Positions 15,862 through 23,676 of a stretch of 64,000 bases of DNA are shown here, piece by piece. The translations under genes and the position numbers were made by a program. Position 1 is the stretch's first letter. Each line of letters starts with the position of its first letter. The notes beneath the pieces are model-generated. The model saw nothing but the letters and a program-made list of their open reading frames with translations. It made no database searches and was not told the DNA's origin. The stretch spans positions 1 to 64,000 of the forward strand of contig NZ_JBQHDG010000030.1 in the NCBI RefSeq assembly GCF_052068095.1, written 5' to 3'. Source of the stretch: Phytohabitans sp052068095. Lineage in GTDB: Bacteria > Actinomycetota > Actinomycetes > Mycobacteriales > Micromonosporaceae.

Positions 15862-16609
15862 ACCCACTCCGACCCGCCCGGCTCGGGGGGTCCGGCTTGA
15901 GGGTGGCGTCCTGGTCCTCATCGTCCTGGTCGTCGGCGTCTTTGCCGGCGCGGCCTCGTTCACCCACGTCAAGGACTGGACCCTCGACAACTCCCCACCT
16001 GGCACCGGCACCTGGTTCGGCTGGGCCAACGCCGTCATCTCCGAACTCGTCCCGATCGCCAGCCTGCTAACCATCCGCCGCCGCAAACGACACGGCGGCC
16101 CGATCGGCTACCCGATGGCGCTGCTCATCGCCGCCGCCTGCCTATCACTGGCCGCACAGCTCGCGGTCGCCAAACCCGGCCTGTCCGGCTGGCTGCTGTC
16201 GGCCGTGCCAGCACTGGCATTCATGGCCCTAGTCAAACTCGTCCTGGCCCCGGTCAAAACCTCCACACAGGACAAGACCGTCGATGTGCCTGCCGAGTCC
16301 AACCAGGACAGTCGGCCTGACGCCACATCGGCCACTGAACCGGAAATGGTGACGGTACCGGCGGCTACCGCGCCGCCAACCTTTGTGCCGGACGTTCCGG
16401 TGCATCTGCTGCCGACCGCCCGCTACGCGGTGGTCAACCACCGGCAGACCACCGGCCAGCCCATCACCGCCGCCCAGCTCGCCGGCCGGCTGTCCATCAG
16501 CCCGGACATCGCCGGGCAGCTCCTGGCCGAACTGGGCGAACCCGCCAACCCGCACACGCCGGCACTACCGGCCCGGGTCAACGGCACCCACCTACCTGTC
16601 AACCACTGA
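15842..16609 (+). CDS. DUF2637 membrane protein, spread-type
   Basis: A 255-residue protein with a DUF2637 domain. About four helices lie at residues 20-140, including GGVLVLIVLVVGVFAGAASF, the ELVPIASLLT segment and WLLSAVPALAFMALVKLVLA. A linker and a C-terminal winged-helix-like region follow (AAQLAGRLSISPDIAGQLLA). DUF2637 proteins are typical of actinobacterial plasmids and AICEs and are often called Spd-like, for intramycelial spread. That role is an inference here. A start inside the preceding gene suggests coupling. Confidence 0.75.
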   Translation: MSSTTTKPTPTRPARGVRLEGGVLVLIVLVVGVFAGAASFTHVKDWTLDNSPPGTGTWFGWANAVISELVPIASLLTIRRRKRHGGPIGYPMALLIAAACLSLAAQLAVAKPGLSGWLLSAVPALAFMALVKLVLAPVKTSTQDKTVDVPAESNQDSRPDATSATEPEMVTVPAATAPPTFVPDVPVHLLPTARYAVVNHRQTTGQPITAAQLAGRLSISPDIAGQLLAELGEPANPHTPALPARVNGTHLPVNH

Positions 16610-16688
16610 CCGCGCGGGTGGGAAGCCGCTCAGGTTTCCCACCCCCCGGGCAACCGCCCTGTCTCACTCCAAGAAGGAGCAACACCCC

Positions 16689-17375
16689 ATGGCTGACATC
16701 ACCTACACCCACCCCGACGTGCTGACCATCGGCGTGCGGGACGGCTGGGCCGACCCCGAAACCGACCCCACCCGGATCGACTGGCCAACCCGCCAAGCCA
16801 CCGCCGCCATCCCCTTCCACGTCGTCGACGGCCGCCCGGTCAACCCCTGCGAGAAGACCGCTGTCCGCTACGGCCGCAACCGGCTCGGCCACTGGGGCGA
16901 ACACCTCGCCGCCGACGCCCTCGTCTTCGCCAACGACACCGACGGCCACCGCTGGATCGTCATGGTCGAACGCGCCGACGGCAACGGCTGGGCCCTACCC
17001 GGCGGCAAAGTCGACCCCGGCGAAAACCCCACCACCGCCGCCATCCGCGAACTGGCCGAAGAAGCCGGCCTCAGCATCCCCGACGCCACCTGGCACACCA
17101 CCCCACCGCGGTATGTGCCCGACCCCCGCGCCAGCGACGAATCCTGGATGGTCACCGTCCTATCCCGCACCCACCTCGGCAATGCGCCCCGCGACGGCTT
17201 TCCCGCGGTCATCGGCGCCGACGACGCCGCCCGAGCTGCCTGGGTCCGCGCCGACACCTACCGAACCCTGACGGACTACATCCACACCACCTACCAGGGG
17301 CGCGTCTTCGCCGCCCACCAGCGCATGTTGGCCACCGCGCTTGACGACATCACGTTTGTCCAAGGGGGACAGTGA
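16689..17375 (+). CDS. Nudix hydrolase (possible Pif-like transfer-immunity protein)
   Basis: A 228-residue protein with a full Nudix box (GGKVDPGENP then TTAAIRELAEEAGL, about residues 102-125), so all catalytic Glu and Arg residues are present. AGGAGC precedes the ATG. In pSAM2 the Nudix protein Pif blocks transfer between two carriers of the element, and Nudix genes recur at this place in AICEs. A Pif-like role is therefore reasonable, though plain nucleotide hydrolysis is not excluded. It overlaps the next gene through TGATG. Confidence 0.85.
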   Translation: MADITYTHPDVLTIGVRDGWADPETDPTRIDWPTRQATAAIPFHVVDGRPVNPCEKTAVRYGRNRLGHWGEHLAADALVFANDTDGHRWIVMVERADGNGWALPGGKVDPGENPTTAAIRELAEEAGLSIPDATWHTTPPRYVPDPRASDESWMVTVLSRTHLGNAPRDGFPAVIGADDAARAAWVRADTYRTLTDYIHTTYQGRVFAAHQRMLATALDDITFVQGGQ

Positions 17376-18475
17376 TGACCAACACCAGCACGCGTATCGA
17401 GTGGACCCAGACCAGTTGGAACCCGGTCACCGGCTGCACCCGTGTCTCGTCCGGTTGTGACCACTGCTACGCCGACGCCATCGCGACCCGGTTCGCCGGC
17501 ACTCCCGCTTTCCCCAACGGCTTCACGCTCACCCTGCGCCCGGAACGGCTGACCGACCCGCTGCGGTGGCGCACACCTCGACGGGTGTTCGTCAACTCCA
17601 TGTCGGACCTGTTCCACGACAACGTGCCAGACCGTCACATCGCCGACGTGTTCGCCGTCATGGCACTTACCCGGCAGCACACCTACCAACTGTTGACCAA
17701 ACGGCACGCCCGCATCCGGTCTCTACTGTCCCGGCCCGACTTCCTGCGCCAGGTCGCGGAGGCCGCCTCCGAACTGATCGGCTCCGGTGTCCGCACCAAA
17801 GGCATGGGTACCGGCTGGACCGCCACACCCGGCCCGCACGGCCACATCTGGACGCCCCCATGGCCGCTACCCAACGTCTGGGTCGGCGTCTCCGTCGAAA
17901 ACCAGCACTGGGCCGACATCCGCGTGCCCGCACTACTCGACACCCCGGCCGCGATCCGCTGGCTGTCCTGCGAACCACTCCTCGGCCCGATCGAACTTCG
18001 CACGGACTGGCTGCGGCCGATACCCGGCTGCGCCTTCGCCAACCCCGACGACGGCCTCTGCGCCCACCCGCAAGCGGCCACACCGGAATGCCACCGGCAC
18101 AGCGACTGCCCACCAAACCCAGACACCTACCGGGGCATCAACTGGGTCGTCGTCGGCGGTGAATCCGGCCCGGCCGCCCGACCGATGCATCCCTTCTGGG
18201 CGTGGTCCCTGCGCGATCAATGCGAAAGCGTCAGCGTGCCGTTCTTCTTCAAGCAATGGGGCACCTGGGCACCACTCGCACCCAGCCGCGGTAACCCCGG
18301 CGCCACGCTTATCTTGCTCCTGCCGGACGGCACCCGCTACCTGAGGGCCAACGGTCAGCTTGAGCCGCCCACCGTCGCCTACCTGGCCCGCTACGGCAAA
18401 ACCCGCGCTGGCCGCCTGCTCGACAGCCGCACCTGGGACCAGTACCCAACCGGCTGCGACGGTGACCTGCCATGA
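17375..18475 (+). CDS. DUF5131 (phage Gp37/Gp68) family protein
   Basis: A 366-residue protein of the Gp37/Gp68 family. It opens IEWTQTSWNPVTGCTRVSSG followed by CDHCYADAIATRFAG, and continues with RRVFVNSMSDLFHD, VWVGVSVENQHW and the VVVGGESGPAARPM stretch. The CxxxxxxCDHC arrangement resembles a radical-SAM-like cluster site, and the family is often described as radical-SAM-like. The function is unknown, and it is frequent in phages and AICEs. ATG 17375 is used because it overlaps the preceding stop and follows GGGGGA. Confidence 0.85.
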   Translation: MTNTSTRIEWTQTSWNPVTGCTRVSSGCDHCYADAIATRFAGTPAFPNGFTLTLRPERLTDPLRWRTPRRVFVNSMSDLFHDNVPDRHIADVFAVMALTRQHTYQLLTKRHARIRSLLSRPDFLRQVAEAASELIGSGVRTKGMGTGWTATPGPHGHIWTPPWPLPNVWVGVSVENQHWADIRVPALLDTPAAIRWLSCEPLLGPIELRTDWLRPIPGCAFANPDDGLCAHPQAATPECHRHSDCPPNPDTYRGINWVVVGGESGPAARPMHPFWAWSLRDQCESVSVPFFFKQWGTWAPLAPSRGNPGATLILLLPDGTRYLRANGQLEPPTVAYLARYGKTRAGRLLDSRTWDQYPTGCDGDLP

Positions 18476-18738
18476 CCATCCACGTCACCGCCGTCCACCA
18501 CACCCTCCACACCTGCCCGGCCGACCCCGAGCCGCACGTCGTCGACACCCACCGGACCGTGCTGGCCGTCATCGACGGCGGGCCTTGCCGGGCACCGGTC
18601 ACCATCCGCTGCGGTGACACCGTTACCGAGATCCCTTGTGGACGTCACGAACCGCGACAGCGGCAATGCGGCGCCTGCCGGATCATCGTCACCGAACACA
18701 CCGTCACCAGCACCCACCCCACCGGGGTAGCTGCGTGA
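18472..18738 (+). CDS. Small hypothetical protein upstream of RepSA
   Basis: An 88-residue His- and Cys-containing protein (CGDTVTEIPCGRHEPRQRQC with GACRII following). It has no recognised family and no membrane segment. Overlaps of ATGA and GTGA with its neighbours tie it to the replication operon. Confidence 0.55.
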   Translation: MTIHVTAVHHTLHTCPADPEPHVVDTHRTVLAVIDGGPCRAPVTIRCGDTVTEIPCGRHEPRQRQCGACRIIVTEHTVTSTHPTGVAA

Positions 18739-20528
18739 CCGCTTCGACGCTGACCCCTACACCCGGAACCCACGCGGCTCCGGGTGTGGCGGCCTACGCC
18801 GAACCGGCACCCATCCACACCTACACCGCCACCGGCTCCGCCCTCCAACGGGCCGGCCGCGACGACTACCCCGCCTGGCTCCACCACGTCAAAGCCGCCG
18901 CCGGCTGCACCCGCCCCATCCGGCTGGTCGGCACCATCGACACCGTCGACCCGGCCACCGGCCAGCGGCTGTCCCGACGCCACACCAGCCAGATGCCCGA
19001 CGCCGCGATCTACAAAGCCTGCGGGAACCGGCGTGGCAGCGTCTGCCCGGCCTGCGCCGGCATCTACCAAGGCGACGCCTACCAGATCGTGCGCACCTTC
19101 CTCATCGGCGGCAGGGGCGTCCCGCAGACCGTCTCCCGACACCCGGCCGTGTTTCCCACCCTCACCGCGCCGTCGTTCGGCGTCGTGCACAGCCGGAAGG
19201 TCAAACGGCACTCCTGCGCCAACCGCAAACGCTGCGACTGCCGACCCGAACCCTGCCACGCCCGCCGCGACCACGGCCTCTGCGCCCACGGCCGGCCGGC
19301 GGTCTGCTGGGCCCGCCACGAGCTCGGCGACGCCATCCTGGGTCAGCCGCTGTGTCTGGACTGCTACGACCACGACCACCAAGTTGTGTGGAACCTGTTC
19401 TCCGGAGAGCTGTGGCGGCGCACCAAGCAAGCCGCGGAACGCTACCTCGCCCGCCTGGCCCGGCAACGTGGCATCCCACCCGTCGAGGTGGTCACCGAGT
19501 CCGGCAAGGTCCGCCGCGTCCCACCGGTCCGGCTCGCGCACGGCAAAGCCGCGGAGTTCCAAGCCCGGGGAGCGGTCCACTTCCACGCCCTGCTGCGCCT
19601 GGACGGCATCGACGGACTCGACCCGGCCGCCGTCGTGCCGCCACCGCCCGGGTTCAGCACCGTCGACCTCGAAGACGCCATCCGGTACGCCGCCACCCAC
19701 GAGGCCTTCCACACCCCCGACCACCCGGACATGCCCGAAGGGTGGCCGATCGCGTGGGGCGACCCCGACAGGGGCCTCGAGGTACGGCACATCACCCTCA
19801 CCGGATCCGGCGAGGTCACCGACAGCATGGTCGCCGGCTACCTCGCCAAATACGCCACCAAATCCACTGAGGCCACCGGCCACACCTCCACCCGCCTACA
19901 CGCCGACACCATCGACCAACACGCCGACCCCGACGGCGACCACACCGCCCGCCTCATCGACGCCTGCTGGCGACTAGGCCGACCACAACACACGCCCGAA
20001 CCCCTCGCCAACAGGCCTCGACCCGAACGGCCCACACCCGGGTTCAAACCGCGCTGGACGTGCCCGGACTGCGGCACCCACACCCGATACGCCGCCTGCC
20101 CCGTCTGCGTCGCCGAACGTCAAGACGCCCTTGACACCGAAACGCCGAACAACGCAGGCCGTACCATCTGGATAGGCCTACGCCGATGGGCGCACATGCT
20201 CGGCTTCGGCGGCCACTTCCTCACCAAAACCCGACGCCACACCGTCACCTTCCGCCTCCTCCGCGAAGACCGGATCACCTTCCGCCGCAACCACGAGCGC
20301 GACGACCAGGACCACGGCGTCATCAAACTCGCCGACCACCTCGACGAGGAAACGACGCTCGTCGTCGGCAGCCTCACCTACGCCGGAAGCGGCTGGCACA
20401 CCACCGGAGACGCACTCCTGGCCAACACCTCCGCCGCACTCGCCCGCGCACGACACCAAGCCGGCCGCGAAGAACTCGCCCACGAAATCGGCTCCACCAT
20501 CGCCGGCACCACGCCGGCCGCCACCTGA
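18735..20528 (+). CDS. repSA: RepSA-type replication initiator
   Basis: A 597-residue rolling-circle initiator like pSAM2 RepSA. It has several cysteine pairs (CPACAGIY, the CDCRPEPC region, then CPDCGTHTRYAACPVC near residue 440). The HUH-type metal site is GAVHFHALLRLDG near residue 276. The catalytic tyrosine region is GYLAKYATKSTEAT near residue 367. It replicates the excised circle and may process DNA before transfer. GTG 18735 overlaps the previous stop. It is the last gene of the coupled operon and lies 29 bases before xis. Confidence 0.92.
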   Translation: MTASTLTPTPGTHAAPGVAAYAEPAPIHTYTATGSALQRAGRDDYPAWLHHVKAAAGCTRPIRLVGTIDTVDPATGQRLSRRHTSQMPDAAIYKACGNRRGSVCPACAGIYQGDAYQIVRTFLIGGRGVPQTVSRHPAVFPTLTAPSFGVVHSRKVKRHSCANRKRCDCRPEPCHARRDHGLCAHGRPAVCWARHELGDAILGQPLCLDCYDHDHQVVWNLFSGELWRRTKQAAERYLARLARQRGIPPVEVVTESGKVRRVPPVRLAHGKAAEFQARGAVHFHALLRLDGIDGLDPAAVVPPPPGFSTVDLEDAIRYAATHEAFHTPDHPDMPEGWPIAWGDPDRGLEVRHITLTGSGEVTDSMVAGYLAKYATKSTEATGHTSTRLHADTIDQHADPDGDHTARLIDACWRLGRPQHTPEPLANRPRPERPTPGFKPRWTCPDCGTHTRYAACPVCVAERQDALDTETPNNAGRTIWIGLRRWAHMLGFGGHFLTKTRRHTVTFRLLREDRITFRRNHERDDQDHGVIKLADHLDEETTLVVGSLTYAGSGWHTTGDALLANTSAALARARHQAGREELAHEIGSTIAGTTPAAT

Positions 20529-20557
20529 ACCCCTCAGATCTGAAGGAGGACAACCAA

Positions 20558-20764
20558 ATGGGCAGCCAGCTCGGGCCGCTCATCCCGAAGTGGTACTCGC
20601 CGGCCGAGGTCGCCGTGCTTCTCGGGTACGGCCTGTCGAAGGTGAAGATGAAGATCGCAACCGGTGAACTGCGGTCCATTAAGGACGGTAAGTATCGGCG
20701 CATCCTCCCTGAGTGGGTCGACGAGTACATCCGCAACCTCGTCGACCAACAGGAGGCCGCCTGA
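20558..20764 (+). CDS. xis: Excisionase (MerR-like HTH)
   Basis: A 68-residue DNA-bending factor for integrase, with a winged-helix MerR/Xis fold: WYSPAEVAVLLGYGLSKVKM, then the GELRSIKDGKYRRILPEWVD segment. AAGGAGG precedes the ATG. The stop overlaps the integrase start (TGATG), so both are made together, as usual in AICEs. Confidence 0.9.
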   Translation: MGSQLGPLIPKWYSPAEVAVLLGYGLSKVKMKIATGELRSIKDGKYRRILPEWVDEYIRNLVDQQEAA

Positions 20765-21984
20765 TGCCTAGCCGCAAACGCTCCAACGGGGAAGGCTCGA
20801 TCTTCCCCTACCGCAACGGCTTTGCCGCCTACGTCTGGGTCATCAAGCCAGACGGCAAGCGCACCCGCAAGTACGTCTACGGCAAGACCCGCGAGATCGT
20901 CCACGACAAGTGGATCAAACTTCACCAACAGGCTAAGGCCGGACCGGTGGCGACCACCGTCCCGACACTGGGCCAGTTCGTGACACGCTGGCTTGTCGAG
21001 GTCGTGAAGCCGAACCTGGCTCCGCTCACTTACTCGACGTATGAGACGTTCAGCAGGCTCTACATCATCCCGGGCCTGGGTGCCAAGCGGCTGGACCGGC
21101 TCCAGCTGCGCGACGTGCAGGTGTGGTTGAACAACATTCGCGACACCTGCCAATGCTGCGCGCAAGGCAAGGACGCTGGCCGTCGACCCGCAAAGCGCCG
21201 CTGTTGTGCGGTCGGGCAATGCTGCAACGACTTCGTCTCCGGACGAACGATCAGCGATATTCGCGGCGCCCTTCGGTCAGCGCTCAGCCGCGCCATAACC
21301 GAAGAACTCATCGGGAAGAATCCGGCTGCGGACGTCAAACTGCCCGCGGCTCGCTCCCACAAGCGCAAGGCGTGGTCCAGCGACGAGGCACGGCGCTTCC
21401 TGGAGTCCGCCCGGGCCGATGACGACCCGTTCTACGCCGCCTACGTCCTGGTCCTCGTGCAGGGCCTACGTAAGGGCGAGGCACTCGGACTCACCTGGGA
21501 TGACGTGGACCTAGACCAGGCTGAGGTCACCATCGCATGGCAGCTCCAGCGCGTTGGCGGGCAGCTGCTGCACCGCGAAACCAAGACCGAGGGTTCAGAC
21601 GTCACCCTGCCTTTGCCGCCCATCTGCGTGGCGGCGCTCCAGCTGCGCCAGCGGCAGCAACAGGAGGCACGCTCGGCGGCCGGCAACGTCTGGCAGTCCT
21701 CCGGGCTGGTCTTCACCACCCGCTACGGCACACCGATCGAGCCGCGTAACTTCAGCCGGTCCTATGACAACCGCATCGACAAGGCCAGCGTGCGACGGAT
21801 CACCGTGCACGACGCCCGGCGCACCTGTGGCACCCTGCTCGCCGACCTCGACGTGCATCCCCGTGTCGCGATGGCGATCCTGAGACATGCTCAGTTCTCG
21901 ATCACGATGGAGATCTACACGCAGGTCTCCAGCAAGGCCACCCGTGACGCGCTCAAGCGGCTCGGCGAAAGCTTGGACGGCTGA
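20764..21984 (+). CDS. int: Tyrosine site-specific integrase
   Basis: A 406-residue integrase. The N-terminal arm-binding and SAM-like core-binding domains carry the cysteine-rich insertion CQCCAQGKDAGRR ... CCAVGQCC near residues 137-158, a feature of many actinobacterial AICE integrases. The catalytic domain shows Arg in GLRKGEALGLTW, HDARR, LRHAQFS and the nucleophile in MEIYTQV. It integrates the circle into tRNA-Val. It ends 88 bases before attR, with an arm-type repeat and a hairpin between. Confidence 0.96.
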   Translation: MPSRKRSNGEGSIFPYRNGFAAYVWVIKPDGKRTRKYVYGKTREIVHDKWIKLHQQAKAGPVATTVPTLGQFVTRWLVEVVKPNLAPLTYSTYETFSRLYIIPGLGAKRLDRLQLRDVQVWLNNIRDTCQCCAQGKDAGRRPAKRRCCAVGQCCNDFVSGRTISDIRGALRSALSRAITEELIGKNPAADVKLPAARSHKRKAWSSDEARRFLESARADDDPFYAAYVLVLVQGLRKGEALGLTWDDVDLDQAEVTIAWQLQRVGGQLLHRETKTEGSDVTLPLPPICVAALQLRQRQQQEARSAAGNVWQSSGLVFTTRYGTPIEPRNFSRSYDNRIDKASVRRITVHDARRTCGTLLADLDVHPRVAMAILRHAQFSITMEIYTQVSSKATRDALKRLGESLDG

Positions 21985-22002
21985 CTCATGGCCGACTCAC
22001 AC

Positions 22003-22023
22003 TGCTGTACTTCGCTGCTGTAC
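22003..22023. repeat. Putative integrase arm site, right copy
   Basis: Exact 21-bp copy of 5184-5204 in the same orientation, 48 bp inside attR and 19 bp after the integrase stop. It contains two GCTGTAC heptamers. Confidence 0.6.
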
Positions 22024-22034
22024 GGCATGAAGAA

Positions 22035-22064
22035 GGGGCCGAATCATCGATGGATTCTGGCCCC
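22035..22064. terminator. Hairpin after the integrase gene
   Basis: GGGGCC-GAATC (22035-22045) pairs with GATTC-T-GGCCCC (22053-22064) in an 11-bp stem with one bulged T and a 7-base loop. It is a likely terminator for int, and also shields or structures the attP region. Confidence 0.55.
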
Positions 22065-22071
22065 TGACCTC

Positions 22072-22116
22072 GGTGGGCGATACTGGGATCGAACCAGTGA
22101 CCTCTTCGGTGTGAAC
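22072..22116. repeat. attR core
   Basis: 45-bp sequence identical to 5055-5099. It supplies the 3' half of the intact tRNA-Val gene; the 5' half (22117-22145) is chromosomal. Confidence 0.95.
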
Positions 22117-22145
22117 GAAGCGCTCTCCCGCTGAGCTAATCGCCC
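22074..22145 (-). tRNA. tRNA-Val (anticodon CAC)
   Basis: A full cloverleaf on the minus strand. It has a 7-bp acceptor (GGGCGAT/ATCGCCC), a D-arm GCTC...GAGC, an anticodon stem CTTCG/CGAAG with loop TTCACAC, a T-arm ACTGG/CCAGT and discriminator A. It reads GUG codons. The bases after the discriminator are CCG, so CCA must be added after transcription, whereas the displaced left copy has CCA encoded. The AICE is inserted in its 3' half and rebuilds it. Confidence 0.96.
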
Positions 22146-22217
22146 TCAGCGCGCACGACTGTACCCGATCCGCTCCCCGCCGCGCATCTCAGTACCCCCG
22201 CGCGTCGCGGGGATGGG

Positions 22218-22691
22218 TCACAGGCGGTCGAGGATCTCGGTCACCAGGTTGACGTCGAAGCTCAGCAGGACCGAGGCCCACACCACCGCGCTGACGAAGA
22301 TCATCCCGACCAGGCCTATGGCGATGCGGACGGCCCAGGACTGGCGGGTCACCCATCTGGTCCACAGGCGCAGGTAGCGGCGGGTGAAGGTGAGCAGGCG
22401 CCGGGCCCAGGAGAACTCGATCGCCCAGATGCCCAGTCCACCCAGGACGATGAGCCAGCCTGGGCCGGGCAGCGGGATCAGCAGTGCGCCGACCGCCACC
22501 ACCAGGAGGCCCGCCAGGCCTACCGCGATCTTCAGTGCCACGCGGCCGGTGGGGTTGGCGCGGACGACCTCGAGCGTGGTGCTCATGCGGTCGCGCCAGC
22601 GTGGCTTCTGAAGGAGGGCGCCCTCGTCCATGGCGCCTGGAGTTTCCTGTCCACGATCTTCTGTGGCGTCCACCACGTCCGTCCCCGTCAT
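22218..22691 (-). CDS. TIGR02611/PGPGW family membrane protein
   Basis: A 157-residue membrane protein with the PGPGW signature (LIPLPGPGWLIVLGGLGIWA near residues 70-89). Three hydrophobic segments are visible, and the N terminus is soluble and acidic. The family is widespread in actinobacteria and its function is unknown. It is the first chromosomal gene right of the tRNA, transcribed toward it. Confidence 0.85.
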   Translation of the reverse strand: MTGTDVVDATEDRGQETPGAMDEGALLQKPRWRDRMSTTLEVVRANPTGRVALKIAVGLAGLLVVAVGALLIPLPGPGWLIVLGGLGIWAIEFSWARRLLTFTRRYLRLWTRWVTRQSWAVRIAIGLVGMIFVSAVVWASVLLSFDVNLVTEILDRL

Positions 22692-23040
22692 CGCCGTTCA
22701 ACCCCCCGGAACCACGGCCGGGCGCCCGTATCGACACCCAGTATGGCCTCTTTTGGGGCCATTTCGCCTCCGCAGTCTCGTCCCGCCCGTCACTCATCTG
22801 GACCACTGGACGTTACCGGAGTGAGTCGACGTCTGAGCCACACCCGACGCCGGGCGGCAACCACCACGGAAAAAGAACCGGACATCCTATATGAAATCAG
22901 TTCAATCTCGTGGCAAATCGGGGCCGTCTTCCCACTACTGGGTGAGATCAGCGTATGGCGGAGCGTAATCAGGAGTATCCACTGAGTATGGGAGACGCGG
23001 GTCACGTGCGTCCCGCAGCGGTGCCGGGGGGAGAACGTCC
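22692..23040. other. Upstream region of the SsgA-family gene
   Basis: A 349-base gap without a gene. The part from about 22870 to 22990 is richer in A and T, and carries two AGTAT blocks (near 22975 and 22987) that could belong to a promoter. A GGGGGAGAA ribosome site lies just before 23041. Confidence 0.4.
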
Positions 23041-23472
23041 ATGAGTGTCATCCGACCGACGACCGTAGAGGTCGAGACGTCATTGCGGCTCGTCGCACCG
23101 GATGCGACGGCGCTGCCGGTACGGGCCAGCCTGCGCTACGACCCGGCCGATCCGTACGCGGTCCACGTGCTGTTCCACGCCGAGTCGGCGGGGGGCGAGG
23201 CGGTCAGTTGGTCGTTCGCCCGCGAGCTGCTCGTCACGGGACTGGACGAGCCGGCCGGGATCGGCGACGTGCGGGTGTGGCCCTGGGCCACGCCGCGCGG
23301 AGACTTCGTCGCGCTGGCACTGTCGTCGCCCGACGGCAACGCGCTCTTCGAGGTGCCGCGCAGCGTGCTGGTGCGGTTCCTGCGGCGGACGTACGTCGTG
23401 GTGCCGCGGGGTCGCGAGACCGATCACCTCGACGTCGACGCGGCGGTCAACCGCCTGCTGGCGGGCCGCTGA
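23041..23472 (+). CDS. SsgA-family sporulation / cell-division regulator
   Basis: A 143-residue SsgA-like protein (SALP), the family that positions sporulation septa and recruits FtsZ in mycelial actinomycetes. Family marks are VRASLRYDPADPYAVHVLFH, WSFARELLVTGL, GDVRVWPW and the FLRRTY region at residues 116-121. Length and motifs resemble SsgB, the most conserved member, but the paralogue cannot be fixed without a tree. It is monocistronic, with a strong terminator right after it. Confidence 0.92.
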   Translation: MSVIRPTTVEVETSLRLVAPDATALPVRASLRYDPADPYAVHVLFHAESAGGEAVSWSFARELLVTGLDEPAGIGDVRVWPWATPRGDFVALALSSPDGNALFEVPRSVLVRFLRRTYVVVPRGRETDHLDVDAAVNRLLAGR

Positions 23473-23488
23473 CCCGGACACACCCGAG

Positions 23489-23519
23489 CGCCGCGCGGAG
23501 CTGCCGTCTCCGCGCGGCG
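23489..23519 (+). terminator. Rho-independent-type terminator after the SsgA-family gene
   Basis: CGCCGCGCGGAG and CTCCGCGCGGCG form a perfect 12-bp stem with a 7-base loop, followed by TCTCTACTTTT. Confidence 0.85.
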
Positions 23520-23676
23520 TCTCTACTTTTCCGGTGAACAGACATCGACGTTCCCCTCTTGTGACCTGGTTAATACCTCAGCTACCGTTCAGTAACATCT
23601 TCGTGGTGGCGCCACCGCGGCTCGCTCGCCGGACCCGGCCGTCCTCCGGGTCCGGCCAGTCCCCCGCGAGGTCACC

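Larger units (their letters stand above)
5055..22116. mobile_element. AICE-type integrative and conjugative element in tRNA-Val
   Basis: The two 45-bp identical att cores at 5055-5099 and 22072-22116 delimit a 17,017-bp unit. It holds the standard AICE set in the standard order: TraB-like DNA translocase genes, small spread-type genes, a Nudix protein, a RepSA-type replication initiator, excisionase and tyrosine integrase, with the integrase next to the tRNA. Cargo occupies 5276-11061. AICEs of the pSAM2 kind excise, replicate by rolling circle and move as double-stranded DNA by a FtsK-like pump. Every core gene is intact, so the element may be mobile. Confidence 0.93.
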
